Assembly (NCBI RefSeq): GCF_004364325.1
Contig: NZ_SOCP01000014.1
Span: 182,359-246,358 of the forward strand
DNA length: 64,000 nt
Source of the DNA: Actinophytocola oryzae
GTDB lineage: Bacteria; Actinomycetota; Actinomycetes; Mycobacteriales; Pseudonocardiaceae
Reading direction: 5' to 3'
The translations under genes and the position numbers were made by a program. The notes beneath the pieces were generated by a model that had not been told where the DNA came from, did no database searches, and saw only the letters and a list, made by a program, of their open reading frames with translations. The stretch's first letter is position 1. Each line of letters begins with the position of its first letter. Shown here piece after piece: positions 25,449 to 34,090 of the stretch.

Positions 25449-28214
25449 GTGATCGTCGCCGGTCTGGTGGCCGTCGTGGTCGCCGTCGTGGTGTTCGGCG
25501 TGGGGCTGGTCGTCCGCGGTCTGGTGGCGCCGCTGCGACGCACCGGCGCCAGGGCCGGTGACGCGCCCGCCGGTGACGTGGCGATCCTGCTCGTGGCACG
25601 CGACCGTGCCGACCGGATCGGTGGCGCGGTGGCCTCGGCAGCCGAGACCGGGGTGCCGGTGTTCGTGGTGTCCGACGGCTCGACCGACCCGACCGCGGAG
25701 CGCGCCTTCGAACACGGCGCCGAGGTCGTGGAGACCCTTCGCCCGCTCGGTCCCGGCGGGTCCGTGCTGGCGGGGGTGCAGTCCTTCCGGCTCGCGGAGC
25801 GGTACGCGTTCGTGCTGGTGCTGGACGTCGACGTCCGCCTCGACCCGTCCTACCTCACGGCGACGCTGCCCCTGTTCGGCGACGCGGGGGTGGCGGCGGT
25901 CGAGGCACGGGTCACCGGCCCCGGCCTGCTCGGCCGCTACCTCGCCAGGACCTACGCGCTGTCCCGGCTGGGCGGACGCGGCCGGACGGTGGCGCCCTCG
26001 TCGGTGACCCACGCCGCGCCCGGTGTCGCGCGGCTGTACCGGACGGAGGTGCTCGAACGGCTGGAGCTGGACCTGCCGCCTCCCTCGGTCCCGAACTTCG
26101 ACGCGATGCTGCAGATCTACCGCGACCACCTCGGCCGCGTCGTGCTCTCCCCCGGTCCGCCCGCGGTGCTGCTGCCACCCGCGCCGGCCGGGGGTCGTGC
26201 GCTGTCCGCACTCGCCCGCTACCGCGAGGCCCGGCGGGCGATGCTCGTCGGGGCGGACGCGGCCGTCCGCCGACGGCCGCCGCGCTGGGACCGGCAGGGG
26301 CTCGGGCTGCGGGCGCGGCTCGGCGAGCGGCTCGGCACGGCGCTGTTCGTCGTCGCGGTGCTGGTCGCGGCCGTCGCGGGTGCGGGGCTCGCCGTCGCGG
26401 GCAGGCCGGTGACGGTGCTCGACCCGCGCTACCTCCTCGGCGGTTTCCTCGTCGGCGACTACCTGCGCACGATCGCCGTCACGCGCAGGCTGCCGCTCGC
26501 CGCGCTGGCGTTCCCCCTGCTGCGTGTCGTCGACGCGGTCGACGTGCTCCGGGTGACCGTGCGGCCGAGGGTGCTCGCGTGGGCCGCGCCGGTGGTGGTC
26601 GGGGTCGCCGTGGTGGTCAGGGTCGCCGTCGCCACCGCGACGCTGCCCGCCTCCGCCGCGGAGCGGGCCCTCGCCGACGCCGGGTACCGGATGGTCACCG
26701 GGCTCGCGGGCACGTCACTGCCCGCGCCGCTCACCGTCACCAAGGCCCATCTCAACGTCTACGCCGTCATCACCGACCCCTTCGGCAGGCACCTCGACGT
26801 CCTGACCGGCGCCAGGGAGCTGTCCGTCCTCGCCGCCGCGGTCGTGGTCGGCGGGCTGATCGCGATCTGCGCCGCCCTGCGGGTCCACCCGCTGCTCACG
26901 GCCGCGGTCCTGGTCGCGTTCGCCGCGCCCGGGCCGGTGGTCGCCGTGTTCGGTGCCGTGGGTCCCGGCGTCGTCGCGGCGGGCTGGCTCGCGGTGGCGC
27001 TGGCGGTCGCGGTCCACGTAGCCAGGGAACGCCACGAGGGCTGGCACCCGGCCTTCGGCGTGTCCGGTGTGTTCGGCCTCGTCGCCCTCCTCGTGGCGCT
27101 CGCCACCGTGCCGCTCCTGGTCGCGCCGCTCGCCGTCGGCGTCGCCGTGTGGCTCTGGTTCCTCGACTTCGAACGCCACGACCCCCACACCACCTGGCGT
27201 CGTCCGGCCATCGGTGTCGTGGTCCTCGGCGCGTGCGTCGTCGGCGCGCTGTGGCCGACGGGCCTGTTGCTCACGCCGACGGGCCCGGTCGCCGACCACC
27301 GCACCTCGCTGCTCGTGGCCCTCACGGCCGTCGCGGTCATCGGGGTCGCCGTGCCCAAGACGTGGCCCGCCGTGGCCGCCACGCTCACCGGGCTCGGCCT
27401 CGCCATCGGGTTCGGGCCCGACGCCGACGCCCTCCTGCCCGCCACCGTCGTCGGCGCCGCGATCACCGGCGTGCTCGTGCTGGACGCGGTCCTGGCCTGG
27501 CGGCCCTCGGTCGCGACGGGGCTCACGACCGCGGTCGCGGCGGCGGCGGTCGCGGGCCTGCTGGTCGTCCCGCCGGTCGCGCCGAGACCCGACCACACCG
27601 CGCTCGCCGCCTGGGTCACCCGTGAGCTGGACGACGGCGCCACCATCACCGCGTCGAACGCCGTGTGGGCCGACCTGCACCGCGACTTCGTGCGGCTCGG
27701 CAGGCCCAACGCGGTCCGCGAAGGCGCCGGCCCGCTGGTCGTCACCACCGGACGCGGCCGAGGGTTCGTCCTCGGCCGGTTCGGCACGCTCACGCTGCTC
27801 GCCGCCGACATCGACCGGACCTACCTCGACCCGACCGAGCGCGCGACCGCGGGCCGCCAGCTCGCGACGAACATCCGGCTGCACGCGAGCGGGCCGGTGC
27901 GGGCCGCGCTGCGGGCCGGGCACGTGGACCTGCGGGTCATGGCCGTGCTCGCCGCACTGTGCGCCGAGCACGAGATCACGCTGGTGACCACCGAGAACTC
28001 GCCGGTCGAACGCGGCAACGGGCTGCCGGAACGCACGGTCGTCGTGACGGCGGTGGACGGCAGGTCGGTCACCGACCAGCGCACCGCCCAACCGCTGCTG
28101 GACTGGCTACGAACCCAGCGCGAGCCCTTCGCACCGGCCGACACGCGGTCCACCCCACGCGGCCTCGTCCTGCGGTGGCGGCTGCCCGACATCTTCGAGA
28201 ACACCACACGATGA
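25449..28214 (+). CDS. giant membrane glycosyltransferase family 2 protein
   Basis: A 921-residue protein. After one N-terminal membrane helix (1-28), a GT-2-like domain (about 44-270) has VFVVSDGSTDPT and the metal-binding DVD at 126-128 in VLVLDVDVRLDP. From about residue 295 to 690 there are roughly ten to twelve membrane segments, and a last soluble region of about 200 residues (700-921) has no family I recognise. The QxxRW motif of processive synthases is not seen. It is followed after 13 bases by the DUF4397 gene and then the class F sortase, so it probably builds a surface glycan in the same envelope unit. GTG start. Confidence 0.75.
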   Translation: MIVAGLVAVVVAVVVFGVGLVVRGLVAPLRRTGARAGDAPAGDVAILLVARDRADRIGGAVASAAETGVPVFVVSDGSTDPTAERAFEHGAEVVETLRPLGPGGSVLAGVQSFRLAERYAFVLVLDVDVRLDPSYLTATLPLFGDAGVAAVEARVTGPGLLGRYLARTYALSRLGGRGRTVAPSSVTHAAPGVARLYRTEVLERLELDLPPPSVPNFDAMLQIYRDHLGRVVLSPGPPAVLLPPAPAGGRALSALARYREARRAMLVGADAAVRRRPPRWDRQGLGLRARLGERLGTALFVVAVLVAAVAGAGLAVAGRPVTVLDPRYLLGGFLVGDYLRTIAVTRRLPLAALAFPLLRVVDAVDVLRVTVRPRVLAWAAPVVVGVAVVVRVAVATATLPASAAERALADAGYRMVTGLAGTSLPAPLTVTKAHLNVYAVITDPFGRHLDVLTGARELSVLAAAVVVGGLIAICAALRVHPLLTAAVLVAFAAPGPVVAVFGAVGPGVVAAGWLAVALAVAVHVARERHEGWHPAFGVSGVFGLVALLVALATVPLLVAPLAVGVAVWLWFLDFERHDPHTTWRRPAIGVVVLGACVVGALWPTGLLLTPTGPVADHRTSLLVALTAVAVIGVAVPKTWPAVAATLTGLGLAIGFGPDADALLPATVVGAAITGVLVLDAVLAWRPSVATGLTTAVAAAAVAGLLVVPPVAPRPDHTALAAWVTRELDDGATITASNAVWADLHRDFVRLGRPNAVREGAGPLVVTTGRGRGFVLGRFGTLTLLAADIDRTYLDPTERATAGRQLATNIRLHASGPVRAALRAGHVDLRVMAVLAALCAEHEITLVTTENSPVERGNGLPERTVVVTAVDGRSVTDQRTAQPLLDWLRTQREPFAPADTRSTPRGLVLRWRLPDIFENTTR

Positions 28215-28227
28215 AAGGTGGCACCCG

Positions 28228-29049
28228 ATGCGCAACGTCATGGTGAAACTCGGCGTACTCGCGTGCGCGCTGGCGGCGTTCGCCGTCGTGCCCGTGCCCG
28301 CGTCCGCCCAGACCGGCGCGTACCTGCGGCTCGCGCACCTGTCCCCGGACACGCCGTCGGTCGACGTCACGGTCAGCGCGTTCAGCTCCCCCGACGGGTC
28401 TCAGCTCGTGAAGGGCGTCAGCTACGGCGACGTGTCCGCCTACCAGCAGATCGCGCCGGGCACGTACACGATCGCGATGCGCCCGGCGGGTGCCGACCCG
28501 AAGTCCGACCCGGTGATCTCGGCGACGCTCGACGCCGTCGCGGGCCGCGCGTACACCGTCGCCGGGCTCGGCAAGTTCTCCGACCTCGCGCTGCGGGTGC
28601 TCGACGACGACATCAGCCTGCCGGTCGCGGGACAGGCCAGGATGCGGGTGGTGAACGCGGCGCCGCTCACCGGGATGCTGAGCGTGCGCAGGGACGCGAC
28701 GCCGGTCATCGAGAACGCCGCGTTCGGTGACGCCAGCAAGTACACGATGGTGCCGTCGGGTGCCGCGACGCTCACGGTCGCGCCCGCCGACGCCGCCGCG
28801 ACGACGCTGCCGGTGACACTCGAGGCGGGCGGGGTCTACACGGTGCTGGTGCTGCAGCGGAACGGCGTGCTCTCGGCGGCGGTACGGCTCGACGCACGCG
28901 GTACCGCGGTCGTGCCGAACGGCGGGGTGGAGACCGGGTTCGGCGGGACCGCCGGGCCGGACCTCGGGGTCGGGGCGCTGCTGCTGGGCATCGCGGCTGC
29001 GGCGGGCGGTGTGCTCGTGCTGGCGACGCGTCGCCGTCGCGCCGCGTGA
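28228..29049 (+). CDS. surface-anchored DUF4397 protein with sorting-signal-like C-terminus
   Basis: A 273-residue exported protein. The signal peptide ends ASA-Q at 27-28. A DUF4397 region (YLRLAHLSPDTPSVDVTVSA, about 31-225) is a beta-rich repeat with two halves. The C-terminus is tripartite: a glycine-rich stretch PNGGVETGFGG (230-240), a membrane helix (about 245-266) and a basic tail RRRRAA. That order mimics a sortase sorting signal without a classical LPxTG. It overlaps the next gene, a class F sortase, by GTGA, making it the obvious substrate. Confidence 0.85.
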   Translation: MRNVMVKLGVLACALAAFAVVPVPASAQTGAYLRLAHLSPDTPSVDVTVSAFSSPDGSQLVKGVSYGDVSAYQQIAPGTYTIAMRPAGADPKSDPVISATLDAVAGRAYTVAGLGKFSDLALRVLDDDISLPVAGQARMRVVNAAPLTGMLSVRRDATPVIENAAFGDASKYTMVPSGAATLTVAPADAAATTLPVTLEAGGVYTVLVLQRNGVLSAAVRLDARGTAVVPNGGVETGFGGTAGPDLGVGALLLGIAAAAGGVLVLATRRRRAA

Positions 29050-29651
29050 GGCGTGTCGGGCTGGGCATCCTGCTCGGCGTGGTGCTCCTCCTCAGCGGTC
29101 TCGTGATCGCGGGCCGTCTGGTGTTCGGCACCGACAGCCCGTCCACGGCCGCCGAGGCACCGCCACCCACGCCGAGCTGGACGGTGGAACCGACGCCGAC
29201 CCAGGACGCCGTCGCACCACCCGCACGGGTGAGAATTCCCGCGATCGGGGTGGACAGCTCGATCGTCGACATCGGGGTGGACGCCACCGGCGTGCTGGTG
29301 CCGCCGCCGACCACCGACGTGACCGGGTGGTTCGCGGCCGGGCCCGCGCCCGGCGCGGTCGGGCCCGCGCTGCTGGCCGCGCACGTCGACTCGGTCGCGG
29401 GCCCCGGGGTCTTCTTCCGGCTCGTCGACCTGCGGCCTGGCGACGAGGTGACGGTGGTGCGCACGGACGGGACGTCGGTCGTGTTCACGGTGACGGGCAC
29501 GACCCGCGTCGCCAAGACCGCGTTCCCCACCGACCTCGTGTACTCGCCGCTGCCCGTCCCCGCCCTGCGGCTGGTCACCTGTGGCGGCTCGTTCGACCAC
29601 TCGGCGCGCAGCTACCGCGACAACCTGATCGTCGACGCCGCCCTGAAGTGA
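29046..29651 (+). CDS. class F sortase
   Basis: A 201-residue transpeptidase anchored by one N-terminal membrane helix (7-23) with a proline-rich linker. The catalytic residues are His113 (AAHVDS), Cys179 (LVTCGG) and Arg191 (SYRDN). The compact size and linker match actinobacterial class F enzymes, whose sorting motifs are often unusual. The GTG start overlaps the DUF4397 stop, so the two are translationally coupled. Promoter and control are shared with the glycosyltransferase gene upstream. Confidence 0.9.
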   Translation: MRRVGLGILLGVVLLLSGLVIAGRLVFGTDSPSTAAEAPPPTPSWTVEPTPTQDAVAPPARVRIPAIGVDSSIVDIGVDATGVLVPPPTTDVTGWFAAGPAPGAVGPALLAAHVDSVAGPGVFFRLVDLRPGDEVTVVRTDGTSVVFTVTGTTRVAKTAFPTDLVYSPLPVPALRLVTCGGSFDHSARSYRDNLIVDAALK

Positions 29652-29756
29652 CTGAAACAGGGCCGCCACCAGCGACGATGAAGGTGTCGTGCGGCGGGCG
29701 GCCCGGTAACCGGCGTGGCGGATCGGCCCGGGTCGTCGCCAGGTTGGGTGGTCGGG

Positions 29757-30236
29757 ATGAGTCAGTTCACGGATCGGCGGAGGAACCAGGGACGGCGCGC
29801 TGGTGACCTCAGGAACACGCAGCTGCTGCGGGCGGTCGGCGCCGACCTCACACATCTGCGGCGGGAGGTCGAGTCGGCCCGCACCGACCGTGACGTCCCC
29901 GCGACCCTTCGGCGCCGGCTGGAGCTGATCGACCGGGAGCTGTCGCGGCTGGCCAGGATGACCGACGCCGCGACCGAGCCACCCGAGCCCACCGAGACCC
30001 ACCGGCTCGCCGCGGGGCTCACCCAGCGCGAGTGGCAGTGCCTCGGGCTGATGGTGCACGGCCTGAACACCCGGGCGATGGCCGAACGCCTGACCGTGTC
30101 GGACGCGACCGTGCGCACCCACGTCCAGTCGGTGCTCGCGAAGCTGGGCGTGAACTCCCGGCTGGAGGCGGTCGCGCTCACCGTGCGGGACGGGCTCGTG
30201 CCCCCGAGCCCGCCCGAGCTAGGGCTGCCAGCGTGA
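29757..30236 (+). CDS. LuxR-type helix-turn-helix protein
   Basis: A 159-residue protein with a helical N-terminal region (about 20-75) rich in arginine and glutamate, possibly a coiled coil, and a C-terminal LuxR DNA-binding domain (LTQREWQCLGLMVHGLNTRA, then SDATVRTHVQSVLAKLGVNS). No receiver domain is present. The ATG at 29757 is used; a GTG 42 bases upstream is possible. It lies 105 bases after the sortase gene and could regulate that unit. The 3' end overlaps the convergent AraC gene by 18 bases. Confidence 0.75.
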   Translation: MSQFTDRRRNQGRRAGDLRNTQLLRAVGADLTHLRREVESARTDRDVPATLRRRLELIDRELSRLARMTDAATEPPEPTETHRLAAGLTQREWQCLGLMVHGLNTRAMAERLTVSDATVRTHVQSVLAKLGVNSRLEAVALTVRDGLVPPSPPELGLPA

Positions 30237-30944
30237 CGGTGGCACGCCCAGCTCGGCCCGGAACGCCGCGCTGAACGCGCTCGGCGTGGTGTAGCCGACC
30301 CGCTGCGCGATGTCGGCGACCGGCAGGCCGCCAGCGAGGTGTGCCACCGCGTCGAGCATCCGCCTGCGGCGGCGCCACTGCCCGACGCTCATGCCGGTCT
30401 CGGCGAGGAACAGCCGCTCCAGGGTGCGCCTGCCGACACCGACCCGCCGACACAGTGCCGCGACGTCCAGGTCCGTGACCAGCTCCGACGCGGCCACGGC
30501 CCTCGGGTCGACGGGTGTCGGCAGGAGCAGTGCCGCGTCGGCGGGCAGGTCGGCGAGCAGGTCCCGCAGCACCGCGACCAGCCTGGCGTGCCGGGGGTCG
30601 GCCAGGTGCAGCGGCGCGTGTTCCACCAGGTGCACGACCAGCTCACGCAGCAACGGCGACACGTCCAGCACCCGGCACCCGTCCGGCAGGAGCTGGGCCC
30701 GCTCGCCCGTGTAGAGGATGCGCAGCGCACTGCGGTGGATCACCCGCAGCGTGTGCACGATGCCTGCCGACACCCACAGCGCGCGGTGCCGTGGCAGTGT
30801 CCAGCGGCCCTCGGGGGTGTCCACGACCAGCACCCCGGACGTCGCGTAGATCAGCTGGTGCCACTCCGCCGCCTGGGGTGGGGTCAGCGGCCCCGGCGGG
30901 TGGGTGACCGCGTAGCCCCGCAGGTCCGGCTCGGCGTGACGCAT
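30219..30944 (-). CDS. AraC-family transcriptional regulator
   Basis: A 241-residue regulator. The N-terminal cupin-like sensor (about 10-85) reads WHQLIYATSGVLVVDTPEGR and WTLPRHRALWVSAGIVHTLR. The C-terminal AraC helix-turn-helix pair (about 155-241) includes VDVAALCRRVGVGRRTLERL-type sequence and IAQRVGYTTPSAFSAAFRAE. It diverges from the VOC-family gene with 63 bases between starts, so it probably controls that gene. The ATG at 30944 is the most downstream that keeps the whole cupin. Confidence 0.85.
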   Translation of the reverse strand: MRHAEPDLRGYAVTHPPGPLTPPQAAEWHQLIYATSGVLVVDTPEGRWTLPRHRALWVSAGIVHTLRVIHRSALRILYTGERAQLLPDGCRVLDVSPLLRELVVHLVEHAPLHLADPRHARLVAVLRDLLADLPADAALLLPTPVDPRAVAASELVTDLDVAALCRRVGVGRRTLERLFLAETGMSVGQWRRRRRMLDAVAHLAGGLPVADIAQRVGYTTPSAFSAAFRAELGVPPSRWQP

Positions 30945-31007
30945 ACGCGACAGAATCGGCCGCGTCCGCGACTGCGCGCAACCCGCGCCTGCTTCTACCG
31001 TGCTGGC

Positions 31008-31388
31008 ATGAACGAACTCTCGCACTTCGCGATCAACGTCGAGGACGTGCCGGTGGCCCGGCGGTTCTACCGGGACACCTTCGGCTGGGACTTCGCCCCG
31101 TGGGGTCCGCCCGGCTTCTACCGGATCGAGGCGGGGGCGCCGGGCGGCCCCGGGGTCACCGCGGCACTGCAACAGCGCCGGGACCTGCTGCCGGGCAGGC
31201 CGACCACCGGGTTCGAGTGCACCATCGCGGTGGCCGACGTGGCCGCCACCAGGGCCTCGGCGCTCGCGGCGGGCGGGCAGGTGCTCATGGAGACCACCAC
31301 GATCGCCGGTGTCGGGCACCTCGTCTGGCTCGCCGACCCGTCGGGCAACGTCGTGGGCGCCATGACCTACGACCCCGGCGCCCAGTGA
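31008..31388 (+). CDS. VOC-family (glyoxalase/dioxygenase fold) protein
   Basis: A 126-residue single-module vicinal-oxygen-chelate protein. It starts LSHFAINVEDVPVARRFYRD and the second half has TIAVADVAATRASALAAGG and WLADPSGNVVGAM, the standard paired beta-alpha-beta-beta-beta pattern. Metal-binding positions of true glyoxalase I are not all evident, so the reaction (if any) is unknown. It is divergent from an AraC regulator, a common detoxification arrangement. Confidence 0.82.
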   Translation: MNELSHFAINVEDVPVARRFYRDTFGWDFAPWGPPGFYRIEAGAPGGPGVTAALQQRRDLLPGRPTTGFECTIAVADVAATRASALAAGGQVLMETTTIAGVGHLVWLADPSGNVVGAMTYDPGAQ

Positions 31389-31434
31389 TCCCGAACTCGA
31401 TGTGACAGCGGTCGTCCGGCTGTAAGGTCGCGCC

Positions 31435-32337
31435 GTGCTCAAGCCCGCGGTGATCCTGCTCTGTGCCGGACTGGTGCTGGCCGGCTGCTCGAACGACGAC
31501 GCCGGTGACGAGAGTGGCCTGCTCAGTGCCCTCGGGCAGGTGCGCGCCACCCCGGAGACGCGCAAGGCCGTCGAGTACGGCGAGCCCGCCGCGGTCAGGG
31601 CGCTCCTGGCCGAGGACAGGGACCGCTACCAGCTCCTTCAGGGGTTCGGCTACGGCACGATCGCGAGTTACGCCATCGTCGTCGGGGAGACGCTGAGCCT
31701 GCACCTCGACGAGTTCGACAGCGCGATCTCCGTCGGACAGCCCCCGAAGCAGGCGACCGTGTTGTGGGGCAAGTACGACGTGGCCGCCGTGGACGGGAAG
31801 CTGCGTGGGCTCGGCATCGACGGCAGGGCGGCTGACGACGCCACCCGCTGGCGCGCGGCCGACGACTACGAGATCGACCTCGCGAACGGGCCGTTCGCCG
31901 ACCTGGCGCCGACGCCACAGCTCAACGACATCCTGACTCGCGACTGGTCGTTCGCGTTCGCGCCCGCGGCGGCGGGCATCGACTGGGTGACCGACGCGGG
32001 CGACGAGACGCTCGCAGGCGACGACGTGCTCGCCTCGCTCGCGAGGTGTCTCGGTGACGTCGTCGCCGCCCAGCTCCAGGCCACCAGGCAGGCAGTGGGA
32101 GTACGCGAGGACGGCACCCAGCTGATCTGCCTCGACGGCGACCGGGCGCGGGTGTCCGACGCGCTCGACGGGGACATGCCCTCCACCGCCCGCCCCTGGC
32201 ACGACGTCCTGCCCGGCGCGGAGGTCACCGAGGACGGGGACCTCGTGCGGGTCACCGTGCCACCGCCGCCTGACGACACCCCGGTCGGGCAGGTCATGCG
32301 TGTCATGCAGAACGGCGACCTCGACGGCCTTCGGTGA
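31435..32337 (+). CDS. lipoprotein of unknown function
   Basis: A 300-residue protein with a lipoprotein signal: lipobox LAGC with the modified cysteine at residue 18. The mature part is soluble and acidic, with a possible internal structure break near 150. No family recognised. The C-terminal half has two cysteines (LARCLGDV, LICLDGD) that could pair. GTG start. The gene stands alone, converging on the alcohol dehydrogenase gene. Confidence 0.65.
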   Translation: MLKPAVILLCAGLVLAGCSNDDAGDESGLLSALGQVRATPETRKAVEYGEPAAVRALLAEDRDRYQLLQGFGYGTIASYAIVVGETLSLHLDEFDSAISVGQPPKQATVLWGKYDVAAVDGKLRGLGIDGRAADDATRWRAADDYEIDLANGPFADLAPTPQLNDILTRDWSFAFAPAAAGIDWVTDAGDETLAGDDVLASLARCLGDVVAAQLQATRQAVGVREDGTQLICLDGDRARVSDALDGDMPSTARPWHDVLPGAEVTEDGDLVRVTVPPPPDDTPVGQVMRVMQNGDLDGLR

Positions 32338-32344
32338 CCGGGGG

Positions 32345-33364
32345 TCAGGAGAAGGCGACGACTGCCCGGTAGCGCGCCTGGCCGCCGCGGACGAGGTCGA
32401 CCGCCTTGTTGATCTCCGCCACCGGGAAGGTCTCCACCTGGGGGCCGATGCCGTGGCGGGCGGCGAAGTCGAGCATGAGGCGGGTCTCCGTCGGGGACGC
32501 GGGCACGCCGCCGGAGATCGTCTTCTCGGCGGGGAGCAGGTGCATGGGCCGGACCGAGATCGCCTCGGGCGGTACGCCGACGATGCTGAGCCTGCCCTGC
32601 GGGACGAGCAGGTCGAGGTAGTCGTCCCACGGCAGGTTCGCGGAGACCGTGGACAGGACGAAGTCGAAGGACCCCGCCGCGGCGGCGAGTGCGCCCTCCT
32701 CGCGGGTGGCGACGAACGACGTGGCACCGAAGCGGCGTGCGTCGTCCTCCTTGGACCGTGACGTCGAGATCGCGGTGACGTCGCAGCCCCACCCGGCGAG
32801 GAACCGCAGCGCCAGGTGGCCGAGCCCACCGATGCCGACGACCGCGACCCGGTCGACGGGACGGACTCCGTGCCTGATCAGCGGGGCGAAGACGGTGACA
32901 CCGGCGCACATCATCGGCGCCGCCTGCTCGGAGGGGATGGCGTCGGGGATCGGGTAGGCCGTGCGCCAGTCCGAGACACGCAGCAGTTCGGTGAAGGCGC
33001 CCCGGTCGCCACGCATCACGGTGTCGTCGCGGTTCGGGCAGAGGTTGTGGCGGCCGCTCAGGCACTGCGGGCAGCGGAAGCAGGCGCCCGCGATGGCGCC
33101 GACCCCCACGCGTGTGCCGATCGGCAGGAGGTCGGTGTCCACGGCGTCGCCGACCGCCTCGATCACGCCGACGGCCTCGTGCCCGGCGACGCAGGGGTAG
33201 CGGGTGATGCCGAACTCGTTGTCGATCTGCCCGATGTCGCTGTGGCAGACCCCGCAGTGCGTCACGCGGACATCCGCTTCCAGCGGGCCGAGGGGGTCCG
33301 ACTCGCGTTCGTGGCGTTCGAGGGCGGCGCCCGCGGAGCGGGCCGCGTAGGAGGTGACGGGCAT
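32345..33364 (-). CDS. zinc-dependent alcohol dehydrogenase (YahK/cinnamyl type)
   Basis: A 339-residue medium-chain dehydrogenase reducing or oxidising aldehydes and alcohols with NADP(H). Catalytic zinc ligands Cys37 (HCGVCHSD) and His62 (GHE) and the structural zinc cysteines 95, 98, 101 and 109 are all present. The Rossmann motif is VGIGGLGHLAL, followed by STSRSKEDDA, consistent with an NADP preference. GGGAAGGGA precedes the ATG. It diverges from a TetR gene, with a strong palindrome between the two. Confidence 0.9.
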   Translation of the reverse strand: MPVTSYAARSAGAALERHERESDPLGPLEADVRVTHCGVCHSDIGQIDNEFGITRYPCVAGHEAVGVIEAVGDAVDTDLLPIGTRVGVGAIAGACFRCPQCLSGRHNLCPNRDDTVMRGDRGAFTELLRVSDWRTAYPIPDAIPSEQAAPMMCAGVTVFAPLIRHGVRPVDRVAVVGIGGLGHLALRFLAGWGCDVTAISTSRSKEDDARRFGATSFVATREEGALAAAAGSFDFVLSTVSANLPWDDYLDLLVPQGRLSIVGVPPEAISVRPMHLLPAEKTISGGVPASPTETRLMLDFAARHGIGPQVETFPVAEINKAVDLVRGGQARYRAVVAFS

Positions 33365-33409
33365 GGGTGTCCCTTCCCGGTGATCCGTTCGTGGGCTTTC
33401 ACCAACCCT

Positions 33410-33434
33410 ACAGTACGAAACCGTACCGTACTGT
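33410..33434. promoter_or_regulatory. TetR-type operator between dehydrogenase and regulator
   Basis: A perfect dyad with 8-base arms, ACAGTACG (33410-33417) and CGTACTGT (33427-33434), and a 9-base spacer. It lies in the 138-base gap between the divergent dehydrogenase and tetR starts, close to where both promoters should be. Binding by the neighbouring TetR protein is inferred from position. Confidence 0.6.
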
Positions 33435-33502
33435 TTAAAGCTGTGAACTGCGAAAACAATGCGCATGGGGGAGTCAACGTCGAGGAACCCTATGCTCGTG
33501 CG

Positions 33503-34090
33503 ATGAGTGGCCGCCGCCCGTTGGATCCCACCCGGGACGCCCGGATCCTCGACGCGGTGCTGGAGTTGCTGGCCGAGTCGGGCTACGTGTCGATGACGAT
33601 GGACGCCGTGGCGGCGCGGGCCGGGGTGTCGAAGGCGACCATCTACCGGCGGTGGCGCAACAAGCGTGAGATCGCGCTCGCCGCCATGACCCGCTACCAC
33701 GGCGCGCAGACGGCGTGGTCGGTCGACACCGGGACGTTCCGCGGCGACCTGCTCGCACACGTCCACCGCTTCGCCGAGGTGCTCGGCGGCTTCGGCGGAC
33801 GGCTCGCGGTCGGCCTGGTGCAGGCACGCGCGTCGGACCCGGACCTGCTCGACGAGCTGGACGCGCGGTTCTCCAGCGGCGCGCGACTCGCTCCCGAGGT
33901 GGTCGAACGGGCCGTGGCGCGTGGCGAGGTGACCGCTCCCGTCGACCACCGCCTCTTCGAGGAGGTCGTCGCGTCGGTGATGTTCATGCGCTGGCTGTGG
34001 CGGCTGCCGCTGGACGCGGCGTTCCTGGCGCACGTGGTCGACGACCTGGCCATGCCCGTGCTCCACGCACGGGGGAAGGGCGCTAGTTGA
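33503..34090 (+). CDS. TetR-family repressor
   Basis: A 195-residue regulator. The N-terminal helix-turn-helix reads ILDAVLELLAESGYVSMTMD and AARAGVSKATIYRRW, and the C-terminal ligand-binding domain resembles TetR_C_11 members. It diverges from the zinc alcohol dehydrogenase gene and is expected to repress it in response to an aldehyde or related ligand. The ATG at 33503 is used; no strong ribosome site is visible. Its stop overlaps the convergent DUF1877 gene by eight bases. Confidence 0.88.
   Translation: MSGRRPLDPTRDARILDAVLELLAESGYVSMTMDAVAARAGVSKATIYRRWRNKREIALAAMTRYHGAQTAWSVDTGTFRGDLLAHVHRFAEVLGGFGGRLAVGLVQARASDPDLLDELDARFSSGARLAPEVVERAVARGEVTAPVDHRLFEEVVASVMFMRWLWRLPLDAAFLAHVVDDLAMPVLHARGKGAS

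Noticed and set aside
33441..33502. An extended N-terminus for the TetR protein
   Set aside because: The frame is open upstream, but the extra residues are not TetR-like and there is no start codon with a ribosome site.
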